Part shown: piece by piece, positions 9,624 through 18,200 of the stretch
Layout: the number at the start of each line of letters is the position of its first letter
Numbering within the stretch: position 1 is the stretch's first letter
Assembly (NCBI GenBank): GCA_018222605.1
Contig: JAAEZZ010000009.1
Span: forward strand, 150,682-214,681
Origin: Alphaproteobacteria bacterium
GTDB lineage: Bacteria; Pseudomonadota; Alphaproteobacteria; Caulobacterales; Hyphomonadaceae
Direction: 5' to 3'
DNA length: 64,000 nucleotides
Translations under genes and position numbers: made by a program
Notes under the pieces: model-generated
The model's database searches: none
Seen by the model: only the letters and a program-made list of their open reading frames with translations
Told to the model about the DNA's origin: nothing

Positions 9624-10856
9624 TTATTCTGCGGCGAGTCTCACGCCTGCGCCATCGCCGCCAAGGGTTTCGGCAATACGTGTTGCCAGTTGGCGGGCGA
9701 CATCTTGCTTGCCCATGCGCGGCCAGCGTTCAGACCCTTCGCGCGTGATCAGGACGATCTCATTCTCAGCGCCGCCCATGACATCTCCAGAAACGTCATT
9801 GGCGACGATCCAGTCGCAATTCTTCCGGGTGAGCTTTGCCTCGGCATGTTCTTCGACATCATGCGTCTCAGCCGCAAACCCGATGACCAGGCCCGGTCGG
9901 TTCTTGCGCTTGTGGGCGATTGTTTTGAGGATGTCCGGGTTCTCGGTCAGCTCCATGGAAGTATGTTCACTGCCAGCGCCCTTGATCTTCAGTTTTTTCG
10001 TTGCCGCACGCGCCGGGCGCCAGTCCGCGACTGCGGCGACCGAGATAAAAACGTCTGCAGGCAGAGCGTCTTCGCACGCCTTCAGCATCTGCCGGGCGGT
10101 TTCGACAGGCACGAACTCAATGCCCGGTGGTGGCGTCAGAGCGACGGGGCCGGAGACGAGTGTGACTTTCGCGCCGAGTTTGACCAGTGCCTCGGCAATG
10201 GCATAGCCCTGACGGCCAGAGGAATGGTTGGAGAGGAACCGAACAGGGTCCAGCGGTTCGCGCGTGGGGCCCGCGGTGACAAGGGCGTGCACACCGTTCA
10301 GAGCGCCTGCAGTATTGCCCTCCAGGGCGCGCTCGATCCCGGACACGATGGCAGGAATTTCAGGCAGGCGGCCCGGGCCGAACTCGCCACAGGCCATGGC
10401 GCCTTCATCCGGGTCCATCACGGTTATGCCATCTGCGCGAAGGGTCTCGATATTGCGCTGTGTAGCGGGATGTTGCCACATACGGACATTCATCGCAGGC
10501 ACAATCAGAACCGGTTTGTCGGTTGCCAGCAAGGTTGTCGAAGCGAGATCATTGGCAAGGCCTGCGGCCGCCTTGGCCATCAGATCTGCCGTTGCCGGGC
10601 AGACAACGACAAGGTCAGCCGAGCGCGATAGCTCGATATGGCCCATCTCGGCTTCTTCATTCAGGTCAAACAGCTCAGTATAGACCTTGTCGCATGACAG
10701 GGCGGAGACAGACAGAGGCGTCACGAACTCCTGTCCAGCCTTGGTCAGGATGCACCGGCAGGCAATATCCCGCCGGCCCAGCTCGCGGATCAGCTCCAGG
10801 CTCTTATAGGCGGCAATACCGCCGGATATGATCAGGAGGATACGTTTCTGTGTCAT
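9624..10856 (-). CDS. coaBC: phosphopantothenoylcysteine decarboxylase / phosphopantothenate-cysteine ligase
   Basis: 410 residues from the ATG at 10856 (MTQKRILL); the 26 upstream ORF residues are not family-like. This fused enzyme makes 4'-phosphopantetheine for CoA. The N-terminal flavodoxin-like CoaC domain has 'ISGGIAAYKSLEL' and the 'PAMNVRMWQHPATQRN' motif, followed by 'GEFGPGRLPE' near residue 155. The C-terminal CoaB domain has 'VTAGPTREPLDPVRFLSNHSSG' and 'NDVS', 'ENPDIL'. It follows ubiB on the minus strand in the order ubiE, ubiB, coaBC that is typical of alphaproteobacteria. Confidence 0.96.
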   Translation of the reverse strand: MTQKRILLIISGGIAAYKSLELIRELGRRDIACRCILTKAGQEFVTPLSVSALSCDKVYTELFDLNEEAEMGHIELSRSADLVVVCPATADLMAKAAAGLANDLASTTLLATDKPVLIVPAMNVRMWQHPATQRNIETLRADGITVMDPDEGAMACGEFGPGRLPEIPAIVSGIERALEGNTAGALNGVHALVTAGPTREPLDPVRFLSNHSSGRQGYAIAEALVKLGAKVTLVSGPVALTPPPGIEFVPVETARQMLKACEDALPADVFISVAAVADWRPARAATKKLKIKGAGSEHTSMELTENPDILKTIAHKRKNRPGLVIGFAAETHDVEEHAEAKLTRKNCDWIVANDVSGDVMGGAENEIVLITREGSERWPRMGKQDVARQLATRIAETLGGDGAGVRLAAE

Positions 10857-10983
10857 CTTCCGCGCTCTAGGTCTGGGCCTGTTTATCGCAAATTTCTTGC
10901 CGTTACCCCATGAAAACCCTGTGAATGTCGGCACTGCGTTAAGGAATGCCGGGCTTTCAGCAGGATTTGGGGTCTAACAGGGC

Positions 10984-12498
10984 TTATTTGAAGGCCCAGA
11001 CGGCCAGGCCGGCAAGAATGGCAATTAGGCCGAACCAGCCCCACCAGGGCGCAAACCTACGTGGCAGCGGGGCAGGTGGTGGTGGAGGCTCAAGAGACGC
11101 TTCGAAGCGGTCCATCACTTCCGGCAGACGTTTCAGGCGGTTTGTTACTTCGCGCAGATTGCTGGAGATGAGTTTTGCCGCGCCTTCCGGGCCAAAGCTC
11201 TTGCGGATCCATCCGCCGACGACCGGTTCAGAGGCAGTCCAGATGTTGTGGGACGGGTCAATCGCCCGCGCGACGCCTTCCACCTGTACCATGGTTTTCT
11301 GCAACAGAACGAGTTCTGGCCGCAAAGACATGCCGAATGTGTGCGTATAGTCGAACAGCTGCAGCAAGATGCGACCCATGGAGACATCCTCGGCGGGTTT
11401 GCCGTGCACAGGCTCCCCGATAGAGCGCAGGGCCTGAGCAAAATCGCCGACAGACTGATGCGTGGGCACATAGCCTGCCTCGAAATGCACTTCGGCGATG
11501 CGCTTATAGTCGCGCTTCAGGAAGCCCCACAGGATTTCCGCCAGGAAGCGGCGCTCTGTCAGTCCGATGCGGCCAATGATACCGAAATCGACCAGCGCAA
11601 TCTTGTTCTCTGGCGTAATGATAATGTTGCCTTCATGCATGTCCGCATGAAAGACGCCGTGTTCAATGGCGTGGGTCAGGAAGCCCTGCGTGATGTCATT
11701 TGCCAGCTTCTTGCGATCAATGCCGGGCCGGTCGAGTGCTGCCGGATCTGTCAGTGGTGTCCCGTCGATCCAGTCTATGGTCAGCACGCGGCGACCTGTC
11801 CGGTCCCAATCAACCTTGGGAACAATGAAATGGCCCGATTTCAAGCTGATTTCGCGCATTTCGTCCGCGCCGCCTGCTTCAAGGCGCAGATCGGTTTCGC
11901 GCATCATGGCGGCGGCGATTGTTTCGGTGAAGGCGACAGGCTTCAGGCGCTGGCTCTCGGCTGAGATGCCTTCAATCGTGCGAGCCGCGCGCTTCATGGC
12001 AGACAATTCTGTGCTGAGACGCTTTTCGATGCCCGGCCGGAGGATTTTCACGGCACGGTCGCCATCTGGCAGACTCATGCGGTGGACCTGTGCGATGGAG
12101 GCTGCGGCAATGGGGTTGGATAATTGGTTGAACAGCCGCTCGGCATCTTCCGCGCCGAATTCTTCTACCAGTGCAGCCCGCGCGGCCTTCATGGAGAAGG
12201 GGGGCAGTTTGTCCTTCAGGCGGCCAAGATCGCCTGTCACTTCGGCGCCAAATACATCGGGCCGCGTCGCAAGGAACTGGCCCAGTTTGATATAAGCGGG
12301 CCCCAGCTTTTCCAGGGCAATTGCCAGACGCTCACCCGGTCTGCCCTTTGCGCCTCCGCCGAAGACACGCAGCGTGCGACCGGCGATACGTGCTGGTAGG
12401 GGCAGACGGCTCTGGTAAGCACCTGGCAGGATTACATCATGACGCGCAAGCGCGATGCCGGCGCGCATCAGGCGGCGATAGTCTGAAATCACGCCCAT
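10984..12498 (-). CDS. ubiB: UbiB, atypical kinase of ubiquinone biosynthesis
   Basis: 504 residues. UbiB is an ABC1/ADCK-family membrane-anchored ATPase needed for coenzyme Q assembly. The family's 'KxGQ' motif appears as 'PAYIKLGQFLATRPD'. The alanine-rich nucleotide loop follows in 'PIAAASIAQVHR', then the catalytic 'HADMHEGNI' and metal-binding 'LVDFGIIGR'. The C-terminus is proline-rich then hydrophobic ('WWGWFGLIAILAGLAVWAF'), giving one or two membrane helices. It lies between coaBC and a small oppositely oriented gene that separates it from ubiE. Confidence 0.95.
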   Translation of the reverse strand: MGVISDYRRLMRAGIALARHDVILPGAYQSRLPLPARIAGRTLRVFGGGAKGRPGERLAIALEKLGPAYIKLGQFLATRPDVFGAEVTGDLGRLKDKLPPFSMKAARAALVEEFGAEDAERLFNQLSNPIAAASIAQVHRMSLPDGDRAVKILRPGIEKRLSTELSAMKRAARTIEGISAESQRLKPVAFTETIAAAMMRETDLRLEAGGADEMREISLKSGHFIVPKVDWDRTGRRVLTIDWIDGTPLTDPAALDRPGIDRKKLANDITQGFLTHAIEHGVFHADMHEGNIIITPENKIALVDFGIIGRIGLTERRFLAEILWGFLKRDYKRIAEVHFEAGYVPTHQSVGDFAQALRSIGEPVHGKPAEDVSMGRILLQLFDYTHTFGMSLRPELVLLQKTMVQVEGVARAIDPSHNIWTASEPVVGGWIRKSFGPEGAAKLISSNLREVTNRLKRLPEVMDRFEASLEPPPPPAPLPRRFAPWWGWFGLIAILAGLAVWAFK

Positions 12499-12579
12499 AT
12501 CGGCCCCTTTTTCTGTCTGGGAACCCGAAACCGCTTAAGGCGTTTCCACACTGATGAAATATAGCAAAAGGAGGCTGTC

Positions 12580-12753
12580 ATGGCCGATATAAAATCGTCT
12601 GGAAACAACGGGTTGATGTATTTTCTGGCTGGTGGCCTGTTGGTGGGTCTGATCGCCTCTGCAGCCTATTACTATGCCGAACACGCGTCGGCAAATAAGG
12701 CGGATGTGACCATCTCTGTAAGTGAGAATGGCATCGCGATTGATGGCAATTAA
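12580..12753 (+). CDS. 57-residue single-pass membrane protein (not in the ORF track)
   Basis: ATG 12580 follows a strong AAGGAGG (12568-12574) at five bases, and the frame ends at TAA 12751-12753. The protein is MADIKSSGNNGL, then a membrane helix ('MYFLAGGLLVGLIASAAYYYAE'), then a short polar tail rich in Val/Ser ending 'AIDGN'. I recognise no family. It is divergent from ubiB and convergent with ubiE (12 bases between stops), so it sits antisense inside the usual ubiE-ubiB unit. Expression is supported by the ribosome-binding site only. Confidence 0.65.
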   Translation: MADIKSSGNNGLMYFLAGGLLVGLIASAAYYYAEHASANKADVTISVSENGIAIDGN

Positions 12754-12765
12754 GGCCGTCTTGCA

Positions 12766-13554
12766 TCAGACGGCCCAGCCAAAATGCAGGGCGGCGATGC
12801 CTCCGGAATAATTGGTTACGGAAACGCGGGAAAATCCCGCGTTTTCTATTTCCTGCCGGAAGGTTTGCTGGTCCGGGAATTGCCTGATGGATTCTACCAG
12901 ATACTGATAGCTTTCCTGATCCCCGGCGACGAGGCTGCCGAGGCGGGGGATGACGTTGAAACTGTAGGTGTCATAGGCCTGTTGAAGGGCGGGCGCGGTC
13001 ATGTGGCTGAACTCCAGAACGCCGAGGCGTCCGCCGGGCTTAAGCACGCGCCGAAATTCCTTCAACCCGGCCACACGGTCTGCGAAATTGCGGATTCCGA
13101 AGGATACAGTGACGGCATCGAAGGTGCGATCAGGATAGGGTAGTTTCTGGCCGTCGGCGCAGACCCAGTCGAGTCGGCCTGCCCATTTGTCATTGTCGCC
13201 GCGTGCCTTGCCGGCTTCCAGCATGGCGTCATTGATGTCGCAGACAATTGCGGTCGCGGGCGTGTCGACGCCGCGGCGCTTGCCAGCCTTGTCAGCCAGT
13301 TGCAGGAAGGCGCGGGCCAGTTCGCCTGTACCGCCAGCCACATCGAGATGCTTCTCGCCGGGCTGTGGGTTGATCTGGTTCATGGCATCATGTTTCCACA
13401 AGCGGTGTACGCCTGCGGACATCAGGTCATTCATCAGGTCATAGCGCGAGGCGACCGAGCGGAATACGCCCTTCACCCGGGCGACCTTCTCGGATTCCGT
13501 TACTTCCTGAAAGCCGAATGAGACTTTGCGTTCTGTATTGCTGCCGTTGGACAT
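12766..13554 (-). CDS. ubiE: demethylmenaquinone/2-methoxy-6-polyprenyl-benzoquinol methyltransferase
   Basis: 262 residues from ATG 13554 (MSNGSNTERK); the track adds ten residues upstream that overlap the mutM promoter region. UbiE is the SAM-dependent C-methyltransferase of ubiquinone synthesis. 'LDVAGGTGELARAF' is SAM motif I, 'VSFGIRNFADR' and 'FRRVLKPGGRLGVLEFS' are the UbiE signatures, and 'YSGGIAALHFGW' is its typical C-terminus. The nearest downstream gene on the same strand is ubiB, with the small plus-strand gene between. mutM is divergent from it with 48 bases between start codons. Confidence 0.96.
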   Translation of the reverse strand: MSNGSNTERKVSFGFQEVTESEKVARVKGVFRSVASRYDLMNDLMSAGVHRLWKHDAMNQINPQPGEKHLDVAGGTGELARAFLQLADKAGKRRGVDTPATAIVCDINDAMLEAGKARGDNDKWAGRLDWVCADGQKLPYPDRTFDAVTVSFGIRNFADRVAGLKEFRRVLKPGGRLGVLEFSHMTAPALQQAYDTYSFNVIPRLGSLVAGDQESYQYLVESIRQFPDQQTFRQEIENAGFSRVSVTNYSGGIAALHFGWAV

Positions 13555-13602
13555 GCACGCCACCATAGTTACCTGATCAGCCATAGACTATATGCGATAA
13601 CG

Positions 13603-14448
13603 ATGCCTGAATTACCCGAAGTAGAGACAGTTCGCCGCGGACTGGCCCCCGTCATGGAGGGGCAGCGTATTGAACGCCTTGTTCAGAACCGCGCCGATCT
13701 GCGATTTCCCTTTCCGGATGGCTTCGCTGAGCGGCTGACAGGCGCTCGCATAGACCATATGGGCCGCCGCGCCAAATTTCTGACGCTGACCCTTTCCACG
13801 GGCGAGATGCTGGTGATGCACCTCGGCATGACGGGCCGCTTCACCGTGGGCGGCAGTCAGCTAGGTGAGTTCCATCATGAAACGGGCACGGATGCCCGGC
13901 ATGATCATGTCGTGTTTCATCTCGATAGTGGCGCAACGGTTATCTATAATGATCCGCGCCGCTTCGGCTTCATGGAACTTTGGCCCGCCGAGACGTTTCA
14001 GGCGTATCCAAGGCTTATGCGCATGGGGCCGGAGCCGCTGTCCAACGCATTCTCTGCCGCCTATCTGGATGAGGCCTTGCGCGGACGAAAGACGCCTATC
14101 AAGGCGGCCTTGCTCGATCAGTCGATCATTGCAGGGCTCGGCAACATCTATGTTTGTGAAGCGCTGTGGCGGTCCGGCATTTCCCCCAAGCGGATGGCGA
14201 CGACTGTGCCCGGCCAGCGTGCCGCGCGGCTCGCGCCTGCGATCAATGAGGTGATTGCCGAAGCGATTGAGGCTGGCGGGTCTTCCATATCGGATTTTGC
14301 CAGCACGAGCGGAGAGCTTGGTTATTTCCAGCATTCTTTCGCTGTGTATGACCGGGAAGGGCAGGCCTGTCGGAATTGCGATGGGCCTATCAAGCGCCTG
14401 GTCCAGTCTGGCCGCTCCAGTTTTTACTGCAGCATCTGCCAACGCTAG
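13603..14448 (+). CDS. mutM: formamidopyrimidine-DNA glycosylase
   Basis: 281 residues. MutM removes 8-oxoguanine and FaPy bases and nicks the strand. The N-terminal 'MPELPEVETVRRGL' supplies the catalytic Pro2 and Glu3. 'GRRAKFL' carries the conserved lysine, 'LLDQSIIAGLGNIY' is the helix-two-turn-helix, and 'CRNCDGPIKRLVQSGRSSFYCSIC' is the C-terminal zinc finger with all four Cys. It diverges from ubiE and ends with a 4-base overlap against the convergent XRE-family gene. Confidence 0.97.
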   Translation: MPELPEVETVRRGLAPVMEGQRIERLVQNRADLRFPFPDGFAERLTGARIDHMGRRAKFLTLTLSTGEMLVMHLGMTGRFTVGGSQLGEFHHETGTDARHDHVVFHLDSGATVIYNDPRRFGFMELWPAETFQAYPRLMRMGPEPLSNAFSAAYLDEALRGRKTPIKAALLDQSIIAGLGNIYVCEALWRSGISPKRMATTVPGQRAARLAPAINEVIAEAIEAGGSSISDFASTSGELGYFQHSFAVYDREGQACRNCDGPIKRLVQSGRSSFYCSICQR

Positions 14449-14867
14449 ACCTGCGCATCTCTGTCCGGGCCCGGCTTCATGGCGTTCAACAGATGAACGG
14501 CCGCCTTAAGGTCGTCAGGGTCAGCCATGTTTGAGATTAGCTTGCGGGCCTTGTGCTGTAGGTCTTTCACCTTGGCGCGCAGCTCCGCATCGGTATTCTC
14601 TTCGGCTTTCAAATCGATCGGCTCATAGAAAAAGTCGATCGATTTGCGCAGGACGATGGCAATTTCGCGCAAGCGCCCGGCTGTCAGACGACTATGCCCC
14701 GCTTCATATTTCTGGATCTGCTGAAAAGTGAGGCCCAATTGGCTGGCGAGGCCTTCTTGGGTAAGGCCTCTCTGCTTGCGGGCTTTGCGCACCTGGCGGC
14801 CTGTATAAAGATCCGCGCTGCTAGGCCTGCGCGCCACACTGCCGGAAAGTTCATTTCTTGTTGCCAT
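14445..14867 (-). CDS. XRE/Cro-family transcriptional regulator
   Basis: 140 residues from ATG 14867 (MATRNELSG); the longer track ORF runs into the repeated motif region upstream. Residues about 24-78 form the HTH ('VRKARKQRGLTQEGLASQLGLTFQQIQKYEAGHSRLTAGRL'), the type found in many alphaproteobacterial one-domain repressors, with 'SIDFFYEP' after it. The C-terminal part is helical with 'DADLKAAVHLL'-like segments. Its target is unknown. Three GCAGATT-type motifs in the 180-base upstream region suggest autoregulation. Its 3' end overlaps mutM by 4 bases. Confidence 0.85.
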   Translation of the reverse strand: MATRNELSGSVARRPSSADLYTGRQVRKARKQRGLTQEGLASQLGLTFQQIQKYEAGHSRLTAGRLREIAIVLRKSIDFFYEPIDLKAEENTDAELRAKVKDLQHKARKLISNMADPDDLKAAVHLLNAMKPGPDRDAQV

Positions 14868-14949
14868 GGCGTGTCCACGGGCTGAGATCATGGGCAGGCT
14901 GCGCAGTCGAGCCCGGCCTTCCACCCTTGCGTGCTTTATAGGCTCAAAT

Positions 14950-15025
14950 GCAGATTGTTTGCAACTAATGGTGGCATTTTGATGCGCAGATTTGAGAATC
15001 GCATAAGGCCATGAGGACAATCTGC
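14950..15025 (-). promoter_or_regulatory. three GCAGATT-type motifs upstream of the XRE gene
   Basis: GCAGATTGT at 14950-14958 and its exact reverse complement ACAATCTGC at 15017-15025 flank a further GCAGATT at 14986-14992. The set occupies the otherwise empty region in front of the XRE gene. It is a candidate operator array; no other use is evident. Confidence 0.35.
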
Positions 15026-15048
15026 GCTTTTTTGCAGAAGAGGCCTAA

Positions 15049-15414
15049 TTACTTCTCGGGGTCCAGACGGATGATATCATCCTGGTTTTGCGGTTCTGAC
15101 GCCGAGGATGAGTCATTCAGGTTCAGCTCCAATTGCGGAGCATCCTGAAAGTTACCGCCACCAAAACCTGACCGACCCACCATGAGGCCGCTGTCATCAC
15201 TCTGCCCAATCCGCAGGTTGAGCGTGCCCGTGCCTGCCTGATCGGAAGCGGATGTGCTTGGCAGGTTCAAATTCAGCGTGCCGGTATACTCATCCTGCAC
15301 GGCGTCTGTCTGGGCAGTCGCCTCGGCGGAGGCCGTGTCTTGAGGCTTCGGCTCTGAACAGGCAACCCCCGCAACAGTCAGGGACATCAGGGCCAGCGCA
15401 GTCGTCAGTTTCAT
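15049..15414 (-). CDS. small predicted lipoprotein
   Basis: 121 residues. The ATG at 15414 is preferred over 15420 because AGGGG lies about seven bases before it, while it abuts the other. A lipoprotein signal ends in 'VAGVAC' (Cys lipid site near residue 19). The mature part is acidic, low-complexity and unstructured, with an internal repeat 'GTLNLNLP' / 'GTLNLRIG' and glycine-rich 'GRSGFGGGNF'. No family recognised. It follows gshB on the same strand with 27 bases between. Confidence 0.7.
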   Translation of the reverse strand: MKLTTALALMSLTVAGVACSEPKPQDTASAEATAQTDAVQDEYTGTLNLNLPSTSASDQAGTGTLNLRIGQSDDSGLMVGRSGFGGGNFQDAPQLELNLNDSSSASEPQNQDDIIRLDPEK

Positions 15415-15441
15415 GTTCATCCCCTGATCTTGCAGCGGGCT

Positions 15442-16392
15442 TTAACGGCTCGCAAGTTTCTCTTGCACACCGTCCCAGAAAATTTCCGTGATATCAATGC
15501 CGCTTAATTTTTTGATGGCCTGCAGACCCGTTGGCGATGTGACATTGATCTCCGTCAGGCGTCCGCCAATCACGTCGATTCCCGTCAGCACCAGGCCGCG
15601 CCGACGCAATTCCGGGCCAATGGTTTCGCAGATTTTCTTGTCGGCTTCGCTCAGCTCCGTTGCTTCGGCTGTCCCGCCGACCACCATGTTGGAGCGGATC
15701 TGCCCATCTTTCGGGCGACGATTCAGTGCGCCTGCTGCCACGCCGTCGATCAGGATGATTCGCTTGTCGCCTTCGCTTACGGCCGGCAGGAAGGCTTGCA
15801 CCATCACAGGTTCGCGGGAACGGGTGAGAAAGATTTCTGTCAGTGAGTCGAAATTGGAATCATCTTCCTTCAGGCGGAAGACACCCGCGCCGCCATGTCC
15901 GTAGAGGGGCTTGATGATAATGTCTTTGTGCTTTGCACGGAAGGCTTCGATGGCCGCAATGTCGCGGGAGACCAGCGTTGGCGGCATCAGCTCCGGGAAC
16001 ATCAGGGGGAATATTTTTTCCGGGCTTGAGCGCACGCCGCCGGGGTCGTTTAGCACCAGCGTCTCGCCGGAGATTCCCTCCAGCAGGTGACAGGCGGTGA
16101 TATAGCCCATGTCGAAGGGGGGGTCCTGACGCATCAGGACGACATCGACATCCTTTGACAGATCCAGTGTGACGGCCTCTTCGAAGATGCCAGGCGTTCC
16201 CTTGACGCGCTGGACCTTAGCCGGGCGGACGCGGGCGGTGACGCGGCCCGCCTCATAGCTCATGTCCTGCGGGCCATAGACGAACAATTCCATGCCCCGT
16301 GCCTGAGCCGTTTCAGCCAGGGCGAAACTGGTATCGCTGTCAATGTTTACAGATTCCAGCGGATCCATCTGGATCGCGACGCGAAGACTCAT
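15442..16392 (-). CDS. gshB: glutathione synthetase
   Basis: 316 residues, the standard length of bacterial GshB. It is an ATP-grasp ligase that adds glycine to gamma-glutamylcysteine. 'MRQDPPFDMGYI' and 'NDPGGVRSSPEKIF' are N-terminal signatures. 'IIKPLYGHGGAGVFRL' is the ATP-grasp lysine/glycine loop and 'LTEINVTSPTGLQ' holds the metal-binding residues. It begins 48 bases after the stop of the BON-domain lipoprotein gene on the same strand. Confidence 0.96.
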   Translation of the reverse strand: MSLRVAIQMDPLESVNIDSDTSFALAETAQARGMELFVYGPQDMSYEAGRVTARVRPAKVQRVKGTPGIFEEAVTLDLSKDVDVVLMRQDPPFDMGYITACHLLEGISGETLVLNDPGGVRSSPEKIFPLMFPELMPPTLVSRDIAAIEAFRAKHKDIIIKPLYGHGGAGVFRLKEDDSNFDSLTEIFLTRSREPVMVQAFLPAVSEGDKRIILIDGVAAGALNRRPKDGQIRSNMVVGGTAEATELSEADKKICETIGPELRRRGLVLTGIDVIGGRLTEINVTSPTGLQAIKKLSGIDITEIFWDGVQEKLASR

Positions 16393-16440
16393 GCCGTGCG
16401 CTCCTGTTTCGGGATCGCAGCGCTGTCGGCCCCGATCCCC

Positions 16441-17124
16441 TTAATAACTTGCGCCGATGAGTTCAGCATCGGCCCCAGTGTCATATGAGGCATCAGGTGT
16501 GGTTTGGGTAGAGGGGGACTTCTGTGTTGTTGGTGCAGCGCGTCGCACATTGTCTCCGCGAATGCGCACATAGGAGACAACCTGCTTTACGCCGCCGACG
16601 ACGCTGGCCTCTTCTGCGGCACGTTTCAGCTCTTCGGCAGAGCGTGCAATCCCCATAAGATAGACGACGCCATCATAGGTCTCGACATTGAAGTTCAGGC
16701 TTTTGACCGTGCTGGAGCCGATCAGACGGGCGCGTACGCGGCCGGTGATGATCTCATCGGAGACATTGGCCAGAAACCCGCCTGGCGGCTCAATACGAAT
16801 CTCGTTGGCGACATCCTGCGTGCGGGTGGACGTCCATGCGATACCTTCGGCCTTTACGCGCTCTTCGGGTGTATTCACCCGACCTGACAGCAGCACCAGC
16901 CCGCCGGTGACTTCAACGTCCACTTCGCCAAAGCTGTTTGCGCTTTCAGACAGAAGTTTGCTTTTGATCTCGTTAGAGGCCGTGGCGTCGTCAACGGCTT
17001 CACCCATGGTCTTTTCCTGAGCAGCCGTCAGCCCGACGGCGCCAGCTGTTCCAATAGCGGCGACAGCGCATCCAGTCAGAGGCAGGGACAGAAGAAGGGC
17101 GGCAATCGCGAGACGCTTTTGCAT
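16441..17124 (-). CDS. BON-domain lipoprotein (DolP-like)
   Basis: 227 residues from ATG 17124 (MQKRLAIAALL). The signal ends in the lipobox 'LTGC', so it is probably lipid-anchored. Two BON domains follow: residues about 50-115 ('SNEIKSKLLSESANSFGEVDVEVTGGLVLLSGRV') and about 125-190 ('TGRVRARLIGSSTVKSLNFNVETYDGVVYLMGIARS'). This is the layout of DolP/YraP, which keeps the outer membrane intact. A Thr/Ser-rich tail ends the protein. The longer ORF start at 17220 lacks a signal sequence. Confidence 0.88.
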   Translation of the reverse strand: MQKRLAIAALLLSLPLTGCAVAAIGTAGAVGLTAAQEKTMGEAVDDATASNEIKSKLLSESANSFGEVDVEVTGGLVLLSGRVNTPEERVKAEGIAWTSTRTQDVANEIRIEPPGGFLANVSDEIITGRVRARLIGSSTVKSLNFNVETYDGVVYLMGIARSAEELKRAAEEASVVGGVKQVVSYVRIRGDNVRRAAPTTQKSPSTQTTPDASYDTGADAELIGASY

Positions 17125-17246
17125 GAAACTATACTCCATCAGCGGGATCTGATCTGTCTGTGTGCCAGCAGGATACGGCGAAATTCTGGCAAAAAGGCCG
17201 TTCTTTGCACGCCAGCCCATCTTTTAAACATGCGTAAGCTGCGGGT

Positions 17247-17723
17247 TTGCCCGCAATTGGCTGGTTGTTTGGGCCTTCAGATTCCATTATCTTGTCGGGG
17301 CAAGCTATAGAAGGAATTGAAACCCTGACTTCCAGCGCTCCGCGGCTCCAGTCCGCAAAGCCGGCCACTCTCGAAGAAATCCGTGCCGTGGCCGAAACAC
17401 TCGCCCAGGCACTTGAGGATGACAAGGCCGAGGACATTCTGTTCATCGACCTGGAAGGCAAGTCTTCCCTTGCCGATTTCATGATCATCGCTTCCGGCCG
17501 TTCAGGTCGTCATGTTGCGGCTCTTGCAGATCATATTTCACAGGACGTGAAAAAGCTGACCGGCAGACCGGCCAGCGTCGAAGGTATGCCGAATGCAGAC
17601 TGGGTGCTTATCGACACCGGGGATGTGATCATCCACCTGTTCCGTCCGGAAGTGCGTGAGTTCTACAATCTGGAAAAGATCTGGGCTTCCCAGACCCCTT
17701 CCTCGTCCCCATCCGTCAATTAA
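17247..17723 (+). CDS. rsfS: ribosomal silencing factor RsfS
   Basis: Up to 158 residues. RsfS binds L14 of the 50S subunit and blocks subunit joining in starvation. The domain runs from 'TLEEIRAVAETLAQALEDDKAEDILFIDLEGKSSLADFMIIASGRSGRHVAALADHI' to 'VIIHLFRPEVREFYNLEKIW', the full-length family core. There is no ATG before the domain. Candidates are TTG 17247, TTG 17292 and CTG 17325 (GAAGGA lies shortly before the last), so the N-terminus is uncertain. It is followed after six bases by rlmH, the usual pairing. Confidence 0.9.
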   Translation: MPAIGWLFGPSDSIILSGQAIEGIETLTSSAPRLQSAKPATLEEIRAVAETLAQALEDDKAEDILFIDLEGKSSLADFMIIASGRSGRHVAALADHISQDVKKLTGRPASVEGMPNADWVLIDTGDVIIHLFRPEVREFYNLEKIWASQTPSSSPSVN

Positions 17724-17729
17724 CAGGCC

Positions 17730-18194
17730 ATGCGCCTGATCTTTCTTGTCGTGGGCAGGCTGAAGTCTGGCCCGGAGCGCGAATTGGTGGATGAATATAT
17801 CAAGCGCGCGGCGCCAATTGCCCGGTCTCTCGGCTTTCGGGGTCTGGAAGAAATCGAAGTCGCCAGTGGTGGCGGGCTGGATGCAGAGGCCGAGCGCATT
17901 CTTGCGAAAATTCCCTCAGGCGCGAAATGCATCCGCCTCGATGAATTTGGCCGTTCTCTGAAATCCACTGACTTTGCAGACCGGCTCGGCACATGGCGCG
18001 ATCAGGGCATTCCGGATCTCGTTCTGCTAGTTGGGGGTGCCGAAGGCTATGGGGAGGCGGTGCGCTCACAAGTATCTGATACGATGGCCTTCGGTCCGCA
18101 GACCTGGCCGCACCGTCTGGTGCGCGCCATGTTGGCAGAACAGGTCTACAGGGCAGTCTCCATCCTCGCGGGCACGCCTTATCACAAGGCTTAA
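17730..18194 (+). CDS. rlmH: 23S rRNA (pseudouridine1915-N3)-methyltransferase
   Basis: 154 residues, the normal size of this SPOUT methyltransferase, which methylates pseudouridine 1915 of 23S rRNA. 'LVGGAEGYG' is the SAM knot motif, and 'TWPHRLVRAMLAEQVYRAVSILAGTPYHK' is the characteristic C-terminus. 'IRLDEFGRSLKSTDFA' is also diagnostic. It follows rsfS directly in what must be one transcript; a small minus-strand ORF ends just after it. Confidence 0.96.
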   Translation: MRLIFLVVGRLKSGPERELVDEYIKRAAPIARSLGFRGLEEIEVASGGGLDAEAERILAKIPSGAKCIRLDEFGRSLKSTDFADRLGTWRDQGIPDLVLLVGGAEGYGEAVRSQVSDTMAFGPQTWPHRLVRAMLAEQVYRAVSILAGTPYHKA

Positions 18195-18200
18195 GGGCGT

